Shown here one piece after another: positions 1 to 4,870 of a DNA stretch of 6,216 nucleotides; position 1 is the stretch's first letter; each line of letters starts with the position of its first letter. The stretch lies in the NCBI GenBank assembly GCA_017998555.1, contig JAGOCU010000143.1, positions 1-6,216 of the forward strand, given 5' to 3'. A program made the position numbers and the translations under genes. This DNA comes from Thermoflexales bacterium (lineage in GTDB: Bacteria > Chloroflexota > Anaerolineae > J036 > Brachytrichaceae). A model generated the notes under the pieces. The model saw only the letters and a list, made by a program, of their open reading frames with translations. It was not told the DNA's origin and ran no database searches.

Positions 1-109
1 TATTACCGACGCCAAGCGCGGCCAGCCGCTCAAAGAGCGAATCCGGAAAGCCGGCTCGATGGGTGGCGTAGTCGGATGCGGCGGCTCCGAAGTTGGTTGA
101 GGCCGTCAT
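1..109 (-). CDS. N-terminus of a class I SAM-dependent methyltransferase (partial)
   Basis: The reading frame starts at the ATG at 109 and is open to the left edge, giving 36 residues. The visible part, FGAAASDYATHRAGFPDSLF followed by ERLAALGVG, resembles the region before motif I in many Methyltransf_11/25-type enzymes (an F..A...Y...R..(F/Y)P..L...L pattern). The SAM-binding glycine motif would lie just outside the window. The start is supported by an AAGGG about 9 nt upstream and by an ATGA overlap with the stop of the NTF2-like gene, which is typical of translational coupling. It is the last visible gene of the minus-strand run and gives that run a second methyltransferase. The substrate cannot be told. 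The family call rests on a short N-terminal pattern, so the frame is more certain than the function. Confidence 0.72.
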   Translation of the reverse strand, partial: MTASTNFGAAASDYATHRAGFPDSLFERLAALGVGN

Positions 110-576
110 GAAACCCGGCCCTTCGAAGCCGCTCGGAGGGCCTCGGTGAAGGCCGCTACGGCTTCGGGACGCCCATGGAACTGGGCCGGCGTATTCTGAA
201 ACTGGGCGACCCGCCAGCGCCCGCGCACGTTTTGGGCTGTCAAGGTCTGGATCGCGTTGGTCGCAGGATTGAGGTCGGTCGCGCCAGCCGGGACCAGCGC
301 CGAGTCGGCCCGCAGCAGAGCCACGTCCGGCGTAAGGAATCGGACGTCGCGAATGACAAAGACGTAGGCGCCGGTCCGATGATGCTCGAAAATTCCCTTC
401 AAGGTGTCGGCGATAACGGGCGCCGTGCTCATCTGACTCCCGTCAAACCCGATGACAAAGGCGTCGGCGTCGCATCCGGCGACCCAGGCCGCAGCATCGC
501 GGACATTCCAGGCCGCGATGAGCGATGCGTAGAGCGCGCGCACTTCATCCAGATCGGCATCGGTCCCCGTCACCAT
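106..576 (-). CDS. NTF2/SnoaL-like protein, SgcJ/EcaC type
   Basis: A 156-residue protein with the look of the NTF2-like fold: an N-terminal helix (DEVRALYASLIAAWNVRDAA), the AW..RDA..W pattern common at the start of these domains, a GFDG segment, a strand VRFLTPDVALLRAD, and a C-terminal strand RWRVAQFQNTPAQFHGRPEA. The last stretch is characteristic of proteins annotated SgcJ/EcaC family oxidoreductase (DUF4440/SnoaL-like). Such small cone-shaped proteins bind or transform small hydrophobic ligands, but oxidoreductase activity is not demonstrated for most members and no substrate is implied here. A longer frame begins at a TTG at 609. I chose the ATG at 576 because GGAGG sits 8 nt upstream of it and because the TTG start would overlap the O-methyltransferase end without a ribosome site. 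It lies 22 bp downstream of the O-methyltransferase and its stop overlaps the next methyltransferase start. Confidence 0.85.
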   Translation of the reverse strand: MVTGTDADLDEVRALYASLIAAWNVRDAAAWVAGCDADAFVIGFDGSQMSTAPVIADTLKGIFEHHRTGAYVFVIRDVRFLTPDVALLRADSALVPAGATDLNPATNAIQTLTAQNVRGRWRVAQFQNTPAQFHGRPEAVAAFTEALRAASKGRVS

Positions 577-598
577 GTTTTTGGCCTCCAGAATCGCC

Positions 599-1276
599 TC
601 AAACCACAAGGAGAATCGCCAGCCCGTCGTAGCCCTTGATTCCTACAGTCTGGATCGCCGTCGCATCGACCCGATCGCGAATGGCCGGATCGTGGGCGAT
701 CGCGTCCATCATCCGCCGCACCCCGCGCACGCTGGCGTCGGCGCTGGCCGGATTGACGACCTCGCCATTCCGGACCACGTTGTCGACGATGATCAGGCTG
801 CCCGGCCGCGTCAGCGCCAGCGCCCATGTCAGGTAGTCGAGATTGCTGGGCTTGTCGGCATCGATGAAGACCATGTCAAACGGTTCGGGCTCTTCTTTCG
901 CCAGCGCCGCAAGGAGCTCAACCGCCCGCCCAACCCGAACCTCGACCTGATCCGCCACACCCGCCGCCCGCAGATTGGCCCCGGCGACAGCCGCGTGATG
1001 GGCATCCAGTTCCAGGGTGATCAGACGGCCGTCAAGCGGCAGCGCTCGGGCGAGCCAGATCGTGCTGTAGCCGCCCAAAGTGCCCACCTCCAGAATACGC
1101 CGGGCGCCCATCATTCGCGCCAGCAGGTTCAACAGCTTGCCATGCGCCGGCGAGATGTTGATCGCGGGCAATCCGGCCGCATCGCTGGCGCGCAATGCGG
1201 CATCAAGCCCGGCATCCAACCGAACCATCTTGTCGGTGAAGTAAGCGTCGACCGACGCCCAGATGTCTTGATTCAT
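599..1276 (-). CDS. Class I metal-dependent O-methyltransferase (COMT/CCoAOMT type, Methyltransf_3)
   Basis: A soluble 225-residue enzyme, close to the usual length of bacterial O-methyltransferase family 3. It transfers a methyl group from SAM to a hydroxyl, in characterised relatives usually of a catechol or caffeoyl-like acceptor. Visible motifs are the SAM-binding motif I ILEVGTLGGYSTIWLA (residues 61-76), the acidic end of strand 2 (E89/D91), FIDADK (137-142) and IIVDNVVRNGEV (162-173). By comparison with catechol O-methyltransferase, D139, D165 and N166 would bind the divalent metal and K142 would be the catalytic lysine; all are present, so the enzyme looks intact. The ATG at 1276 follows the exporter stop by 6 bp. 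An AGAGG lies rather far upstream (about 11 nt), so translation is probably coupled to the exporter gene. Substrate unknown. Confidence 0.92.
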   Translation of the reverse strand: MNQDIWASVDAYFTDKMVRLDAGLDAALRASDAAGLPAINISPAHGKLLNLLARMMGARRILEVGTLGGYSTIWLARALPLDGRLITLELDAHHAAVAGANLRAAGVADQVEVRVGRAVELLAALAKEEPEPFDMVFIDADKPSNLDYLTWALALTRPGSLIIVDNVVRNGEVVNPASADASVRGVRRMMDAIAHDPAIRDRVDATAIQTVGIKGYDGLAILLVV

Positions 1277-1282
1277 CGCGGG

Positions 1283-2587
1283 CTATACCTCTTCCACAAG
1301 CGCGCCCTCGAGGGCGGCGCTGGCCGCCGGAGGAATGGCATCGACTGGCTGGGCGCTCGGGATCCAGTTGCGAAACCCCGCCGAAATGGCGAGCATCCCG
1401 AATGCGAGCAGCAGCATCAGGCTGCCATTGACCCGCAGCGTCATCAGCGGGCCGAGGACAGCGCCCATCCAGCCCACCGCCAGCGCGCCCAACGGTTGCA
1501 CCCCAGATGACACCATTTGCAGCGCGCCGGCCAAACGCGCCCGCATATCGCCCGGTGACAGCAAGAGGGTGAGCGCCGCCACGTTGGTCAGGACCACTGG
1601 GATCATCACGCTGTACATGAAGATTCCGAACACCATCATCGGCGCTGTGTTGAAGGTTGAAGTGATCACCAGCCACAACCCGGACCAGGCCAGGGCCAGG
1701 CACAACGCGACACCCGCCCGCCTGGCCTGCTGAAACGAAGGGGCGACGAGCAGCGCGCCCACCAGCGCGCCCGCCCCTGACGCGGCCAGCATGTTGCCGG
1801 CCAGGTCGGCCCCGCCCTTCAAAATCTGATCGGCGATGGGCGCGCTGAGCTGAAGACTGCTGAAGATGAAGAGCAAGACCATGATCCGGCACAGCAACAG
1901 ATCAACGATGCGCGGGCTGCGGACCATGAAGCGGACTGACACTGCGAAGTCCGCCAGCGGATTGCGCTGTCGGACCATGCGGGTCTGCTGGGCCCGCACG
2001 ATGATGAGGCTGATGATGACGGCGATGAAGCTCAGTCCGTTCAGAGCGAAGGCCATGGCGGTTCCCATCGAGGCGATGATTTGCCCCGCGAACGCCGGAC
2101 CGAGCAGGCGGGCCGTTTCGATCACCATCCCGTAGATGGTGTAAGCCGAGCGCACTTCGGCCATTCCACTCAGGTCGCCGATGAAGGCGCCAAAAGCAGG
2201 CGTCGTGAAGGCGCTGCTGACGCCCAGCAAGGCGGCCAGGACCAGGACTGGCCAGACTTCTCTGACCCCGAGCAGCACCAGCGCGGCGAGGCTGAACGCG
2301 AGCAGCATATCGGCGGTCTGGGTGGCGATCAGGAGCCGGCGCCGATCGACCCGATCGGCCAGCGCGCTGGACAGCGGGCCCAGAAACAGCATCGGCAAGA
2401 ACGCCAGGGCCGAAGCCACCCCGATCATGCGCGCATCATGAGTCAGTTCCCAGACCAGCCATTGCTGAGCCACCTGCTGCATGAAGGTCCCGATCAGCGA
2501 CACGCCTTGCCCCGCGAAATACAACGCGAAGTTGGGGTTTTTCAGGGGCGAGAATGTGGTCCGAAAGGAGCTGGACAAGCGTGCCAT
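1283..2587 (-). CDS. MFS exporter (MFS_3 / EntS-like drug or metabolite efflux type)
   Basis: A 434-residue inner-membrane protein with about 12 hydrophobic segments. The first follows a short basic N-terminus (NPNFALYFAGQGVSLIGTFM). The MFS motif A signature lies between helices 2 and 3 (residues 70-84: G-P-L-S-S-A-L-A-D-R-V-D-R-R-R). The opening LKNPNFALYFAGQ...GTFMQQVAQQWLVWELT is typical of the MFS_3 family, which includes the enterobactin exporter EntS and many putative macrolide/drug efflux proteins, so export by proton antiport is likely. The tail (about residues 408-434) is hydrophilic and acidic. The ATG at 2587 lies 12 bp after the kinase stop and has no recognisable Shine-Dalgarno. 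Two stem-loops sit directly upstream, so its translation may depend on ribosomes finishing the kinase gene. The substrate is unknown; the neighbouring methyltransferases may act on the same molecule. Confidence 0.92.
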   Translation of the reverse strand: MARLSSSFRTTFSPLKNPNFALYFAGQGVSLIGTFMQQVAQQWLVWELTHDARMIGVASALAFLPMLFLGPLSSALADRVDRRRLLIATQTADMLLAFSLAALVLLGVREVWPVLVLAALLGVSSAFTTPAFGAFIGDLSGMAEVRSAYTIYGMVIETARLLGPAFAGQIIASMGTAMAFALNGLSFIAVIISLIIVRAQQTRMVRQRNPLADFAVSVRFMVRSPRIVDLLLCRIMVLLFIFSSLQLSAPIADQILKGGADLAGNMLAASGAGALVGALLVAPSFQQARRAGVALCLALAWSGLWLVITSTFNTAPMMVFGIFMYSVMIPVVLTNVAALTLLLSPGDMRARLAGALQMVSSGVQPLGALAVGWMGAVLGPLMTLRVNGSLMLLLAFGMLAISAGFRNWIPSAQPVDAIPPAASAALEGALVEEV

Positions 2588-2590
2588 GGG

Positions 2591-2612
2591 TGTGGGATTC
2601 TACTTGCCCACA
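2591..2612 (-). promoter_or_regulatory. Small stem-loop just before the exporter start codon
   Basis: On the minus strand TGTGGG (2612-2607) and CCCACA (2596-2591) form a 6-bp stem with a 10-nt loop that contains the kinase stop codon. The stem ends 3 nt before the exporter ATG. It overlaps the foot of the large hairpin (2610-2612), so the two cannot be fully paired at once. The pairing is seen in sequence; a role in setting exporter translation is inference and a 6-bp stem may be chance. Confidence 0.35.
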
Positions 2613-3193
2613 TGATTCTGGAAGGGATCTCCCCCGGCTCCGCCGGGGGAGATCCCTTCCAGAATCATGTCGACCGTCTGTTCAACGCTCAGCGCGCTGC
2701 TGTCAATGCGCAGCCAACCGGGGTCGGCATCGATCTGCTCGGCCAGCCAGCCATCCAGGCCTCGAATCGTGTCGACGAGAATCGCCGGATCGAAGTCCTT
2801 GTTGTCGCGCCGGGCGCTCCGATCCAGCGCGACCGCCACCTTCGGCGCGAGGTAGATCCGGACAACTGGCGTACCCTGCAACTCGGGCAACAGGTTGGCC
2901 GCAATATCGACAGGCGTGAAGACGTGGTCGAGCGCCACGGCGAATCCCGCATCGGCATACACCCGCGCCATTTTGCCTGCCGCGCGATAAGCCAGGGCGA
3001 ACTGCCGACTGGTTTCGGCTGTCCAGGTCGGCACGGGCGAGGCGATGCCCGAAACCACCCGCTCCCGCACATCATCGACCGGGATATGCACGCCAAAACC
3101 ATAACGAAGCATGAGGGACCGGGCGACCGACGTTTTTCCGGCGCCCGGCACGCCGGAAATGAGAAAGACAGGTGAAGTCTGAGGAAGGACCAT
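2600..3193 (-). CDS. P-loop NTPase, small-molecule kinase-like (AAA_33 / chloramphenicol phosphotransferase-like)
   Basis: A 197-residue protein beginning MVLPQTSPVFLISGVPGAGK. Walker A is GVPGAGKT (residues 14-21). VDDVRERVVSG follows at 39-49, with D40/D41 where related phosphotransferases have a catalytic aspartate, then ALDHVF at 87-92 and a basic lid-like DRSARRDNKDFD at 124-135. This order is that of AAA_33/zeta-toxin/CPT-like small-molecule kinases; no substrate can be assigned. The frame is open upstream to a GTG at 3313, but those 40 residues are low-complexity, begin in a poly-G stretch and would cover the divergent promoter region, so I prefer the ATG at 3193. No Shine-Dalgarno is visible there, so the start is less certain than the gene. 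The last 22 or so residues are largely encoded by the perfect inverted repeat at 2610-2670. The domain seems complete by about residue 178, so the tail AGGDPFQNHVGK looks like an addition made by an inverted duplication. It is the first gene of the minus-strand run. Confidence 0.82.
   Translation of the reverse strand: MVLPQTSPVFLISGVPGAGKTSVARSLMLRYGFGVHIPVDDVRERVVSGIASPVPTWTAETSRQFALAYRAAGKMARVYADAGFAVALDHVFTPVDIAANLLPELQGTPVVRIYLAPKVAVALDRSARRDNKDFDPAILVDTIRGLDGWLAEQIDADPGWLRIDSSALSVEQTVDMILEGISPGGAGGDPFQNHVGK
2610..2670. repeat. Perfect 29-bp inverted repeat with 3-nt loop inside the kinase gene
   Basis: Arms 2610-2638 and 2642-2670 are exact reverse complements around the loop TCC (2639-2641). 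The core is GC-rich (CCCCCGGC pairing with GCCGGGGG) and the outer part spells ACATGATTCTGGAAGGGATC. Any RNA from either strand would fold into a very stable hairpin. It is not a standard intrinsic terminator because no T-run follows on either strand. It lies wholly inside the kinase reading frame, which passes through it without a stop, and it ends 23 bp before the exporter start. Possible roles are a stem limiting read-through from kinase to exporter, an RNase III or mRNA-stabilising site, or a palindromic repeat element of REP type. A recent inverted duplication of the gene's own 3' end is the simplest origin. Confidence 0.93.
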
Positions 3194-3253
3194 TGATAGG
3201 ATGAATGCGCATGCCACAACAGGAGTTCCGGCGCTACTTTGGCGGAGGCAGGG

Positions 3254-3262
3254 TGTTATTAT
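3254..3262 (+). promoter_or_regulatory. Extended -10 promoter for the desaturase
   Basis: TGTTATTAT holds a TG dinucleotide one base before TATTAT (5 of 6 matches to TATAAT), a good extended -10 element. No convincing -35 lies 16-18 bp upstream, which extended -10 promoters tolerate. The start point would be near 3269, giving a leader of about 50 nt. This AT-rich patch stands out in the 126-bp divergent region (3194-3319). The opposite strand reads GATAAT over the same bases and could serve the kinase, but I see no matching -35 and do not call it. Confidence 0.5.
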
Positions 3263-3269
3263 CGTTTGT

Positions 3270-3309
3270 CTGCCGGAAGTCGGCAGTGAAGATTCGTAAA
3301 TCCCCCCCC
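3270..3309 (+). other. Desaturase leader: 5' hairpin and C8 tract
   Basis: CTGCCG (3270-3275) and CGGCAG (3281-3286) form a 6-bp stem with loop GAAGT, which would stand at the extreme 5' end of the transcript predicted from the extended -10 element. It is followed by a run of eight C residues (3302-3309) and CACACACC. No Shine-Dalgarno precedes the start codon. A 5'-terminal stem can stabilise an mRNA, and desaturase genes are often temperature-regulated, but nothing here proves either. Confidence 0.4.
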
Positions 3310-3319
3310 ACACACCTTA

Positions 3320-4444
3320 ATGTCGATCGTCAAAGATAACCCCGTCAAGTCCCTGCCGTTTACCAAGCAACTCGGCTTCCGCAAAGTCCTCTATGAGCGG
3401 GTCGATACGTATCTCAAGGCCAACAATTTGCCCGCGCGGGATGTGCCGGAGATGTATCTCAAGACCGCCATCATTGCGGCCTGGTGGCTCGGAGCCTATC
3501 TCTTGATTCTGCTGGGCGGGTTTCCGCCCCTGGTCAATCTGCTTCTGTGCATGTTCTTTGGCTTTGCCGTGGCCGGCGCCGGATTCAACATCATGCACGA
3601 TGCCATCCATGGCGGCTATTCGAACAAGGCCTGGGTGAACAAGGTCATGGGCTTCGCCCTCGAGCTGTTGGGCAGCAGCAGCTTCATCTGGCGCCAGAAG
3701 CACAATGTGTGGCATCACACCTACACCAACGTCTCCGGGCTGGATGAAGACCTCGAGACCAACGGATTGATGCGTTTCACGCCGCATGATCCGTGGCGGC
3801 CGATGTTCCGTTTCCAGCATATCTACCTGCCGTTTGTCTACTCGCTGACCGGCTTCAGCTTCATCATCCGCGATTTCAGGGTGTTTTTCACCGGCAAGTC
3901 GGATGACCACCACATGTACCCGAAGTTCAAGCTTCCGGATGTGATCCAATTCTGGGTGGGCAAGGGCCTCTTCTTCAGCCTGTATTTCTTGATTCCGATG
4001 ACCGTGTTTCCCTGGTGGCAGGTGCTGATCGGCTTCGTCGTCATGATTGGGACGGTCGGAATCACGCTTGCCTTCATCTTCCAGTTGGCGCATGTCATGG
4101 ATGGGGCCGACTATCCGGAGCCAACCGGCGATCCGCTCAAGATCGAAAACGAGTGGGCGGCCCACCAGATTCAGACGACCGTGGACTTTGCGCCGGGGAA
4201 CAAGGTTCTGAACTGGTATGCCGGCGGGCTCAACTTCCAGGTCGAACATCACCTCTTCCCGCACATCTGCCACGTGCGCTATCCGGTGATCGCGCCAATC
4301 GTCCAAAAGACTTGCGAGGAGTTTGGGATCAAATACCTCGCATATCCGTCCTGGAAGGATGCCGTGCGCAGCCACTTCCACATGGTGCGTGAACTCGGTC
4401 AGAGTCCGCGCACGCAGCCGGCCCTCGCCGCTTCCGGCAAATAG
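3320..4444 (+). CDS. Membrane fatty-acid desaturase, front-end (delta-5/6-like) type
   Basis: A 374-residue di-iron integral-membrane desaturase (FA_desaturase, DesA/COG3239 group) that would introduce a double bond into a membrane acyl chain. All three histidine boxes are intact: HDAIH (93-97), HNVWHH (128-133) and QVEHH (307-311, followed by LFPH). Q as the first residue of the third box is the hallmark of front-end enzymes, such as cyanobacterial DesD and eukaryotic delta-5/delta-6 desaturases. There is no N-terminal cytochrome b5 domain, so electrons must come from a separate ferredoxin or b5-like donor not seen in the window. Hydrophobic segments lie near 48-90 and 210-260, as in the four-helix desaturase core. 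The ATG at 3320 gives a normal-length N-terminus but lacks a Shine-Dalgarno. It is a single-gene unit with its own promoter and terminator. Whether the natural substrate is acyl-CoA or acyl-lipid, and the exact position of desaturation, cannot be read from sequence. Confidence 0.94.
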   Translation: MSIVKDNPVKSLPFTKQLGFRKVLYERVDTYLKANNLPARDVPEMYLKTAIIAAWWLGAYLLILLGGFPPLVNLLLCMFFGFAVAGAGFNIMHDAIHGGYSNKAWVNKVMGFALELLGSSSFIWRQKHNVWHHTYTNVSGLDEDLETNGLMRFTPHDPWRPMFRFQHIYLPFVYSLTGFSFIIRDFRVFFTGKSDDHHMYPKFKLPDVIQFWVGKGLFFSLYFLIPMTVFPWWQVLIGFVVMIGTVGITLAFIFQLAHVMDGADYPEPTGDPLKIENEWAAHQIQTTVDFAPGNKVLNWYAGGLNFQVEHHLFPHICHVRYPVIAPIVQKTCEEFGIKYLAYPSWKDAVRSHFHMVRELGQSPRTQPALAASGK

Positions 4445-4469
4445 GCGCCGCGCAGCGCGCCAAGACGAT

Positions 4470-4527
4470 CGAAAAAACAGAAGCCCCCGCCCTGGCTTGC
4501 GCCAGGGCGGGGGCTTTTGTTTTTTCG
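4470..4527. terminator. Bidirectional intrinsic terminator
   Basis: A perfect 16-bp GC-rich stem (4481-4496 with 4501-4516, loop TTGC) is flanked by GAAAAAACAG on the left and TTTTGTTTTTTC on the right. These flanks pair to extend the stem and provide a U-run in RNA from either strand. It begins 26 bp after the desaturase stop and lies 14 bp beyond the stop of the small minus-strand gene, so it can end both convergent transcripts. Confidence 0.95.
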
Positions 4528-4540
4528 CGAGCCGACTCGC

Positions 4541-4705
4541 CTACAGGATCACGGCAACGATCGCGACCAGCATCGTGACCAGCAGGACTGCGCCGGCCAG
4601 ACTGATCGGGTTGCGCAGGGTGAAGGCGCTCGTTTCGATGCTCAGCGGCATGTGCGATCCCTTCGCCGGATAGGCCCCAACCATTACCTGGTAATTCGTC
4701 AACAT
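4541..4705 (-). CDS. Small single-pass membrane protein (54 aa), unknown function
   Basis: The frame runs from the ATG at 4705 to a TAG at 4541-4543 and encodes 54 residues starting MLTNYQVMVGAYPAKGSHMP. The first 33 residues are polar to mixed. Residues 34-54 (ISLAGAVLLVTMLVAIVAVI, then L) form one strongly hydrophobic helix ending exactly at the C-terminus, so the protein looks tail-anchored with its N-terminus probably in the cytoplasm. Four things support a real gene: AGGAG placed 7 nt before the ATG (4713-4717), a plausible promoter upstream, a terminator directly after the stop, and a divergent MocR regulator, a class that often controls the gene next to it. I recognise no family. It could be a regulatory small membrane protein, a subunit of a membrane complex, or a remnant of a larger gene. 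Confidence 0.72.
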   Translation of the reverse strand: MLTNYQVMVGAYPAKGSHMPLSIETSAFTLRNPISLAGAVLLVTMLVAIVAVIL

Positions 4706-4790
4706 TTTTGTTCTCCTCATTCTGCCAGTGCCAGCCGCGCAGGTCCGTTCCGGATCCCTCTGATTCGCTTGCCGTCTGACCGCCGCGATG

Positions 4791-4819
4791 ACGATAGTTG
4801 ATAATTGGCCCTACAGCAA
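4791..4819 (-). promoter_or_regulatory. Candidate promoter of the small membrane protein gene
   Basis: On the minus strand TTGCTG (4819-4814) and TATCGT (4796-4791) are separated by exactly 17 bp, giving a start point near 4784 and a leader of about 80 nt. Both hexamers are weak matches (3/6 and 4/6), as expected for an activator-dependent promoter. A direct repeat sits immediately upstream of the -35. No reading frame of note lies in the leader. Confidence 0.42.
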
Positions 4820-4854
4820 GAGCCACTTTAGGTATTTGCATAGGTGCCACTTCT
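4818..4854. promoter_or_regulatory. Direct-repeat operator, likely MocR regulator binding site
   Basis: GCCACTT occurs at 4822-4828 and again at 4846-4852, 24 bp apart start to start; over 11 bases the copies share 9. Read on the minus strand these are tandem AAGTGGC boxes lying directly upstream of the small gene's -35, while the second copy falls between the -35 and -10 of the regulator's own promoter. MocR proteins such as GabR and PdxR are known to bind direct repeats placed this way, activating the divergent gene and repressing themselves. Assigning this site to the neighbouring regulator is inference. Confidence 0.5.
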
Positions 4855-4863
4855 TGATATACT
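4835..4863 (+). promoter_or_regulatory. Promoter of the MocR-family gene
   Basis: TTTGCA (4835-4840) and TATACT (4858-4863) are 17 bp apart, with 4/6 and 5/6 matches to the consensus hexamers. Transcription would start about 7 nt after the -10, at 4870-4871, which is the A of the start codon. The mRNA is therefore probably leaderless, in keeping with the absence of a Shine-Dalgarno. One AAGTGGC-type repeat lies inside the spacer, so bound regulator would block polymerase. Confidence 0.55.
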
Positions 4864-4870
4864 CACGGTC

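Noticed and set aside
577..609. TTG start extending the NTF2-like protein by 11 residues
   Set aside because: The ATG at 576 has GGAGG 8 nt upstream, while the TTG has no ribosome site and overlaps the preceding gene's end.
575..1510. Long plus-strand open frame (311 codons) over the O-methyltransferase and exporter end
   Set aside because: It is antisense to two genes with clear family motifs. Its protein is rich in R, Q, H and P, typical of a shadow frame in GC-rich DNA, and shows no domain.
2610..2670. Calling the large hairpin an intrinsic terminator
   Set aside because: No T-run follows on either strand, and the exporter gene, clearly part of the same run, begins right after it.
2081..3175. 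364-codon plus-strand frame spanning the exporter start and the kinase gene
   Set aside because: It crosses two well-supported minus-strand genes and the palindrome. Its low-complexity R/Q/H/G composition marks a shadow.
3194..3313. 40-residue N-terminal extension of the kinase from a GTG in the poly-G stretch
   Set aside because: It has no ribosome site, starts in a homopolymer, would overlay the divergent promoter, and Walker A lies at the expected distance from the ATG at 3193.
3317..4381. 354-codon minus-strand frame opposite the desaturase
   Set aside because: The plus strand has all three histidine boxes in frame. The antisense product is charged, lacks any motif and arises from GC-rich codon structure.
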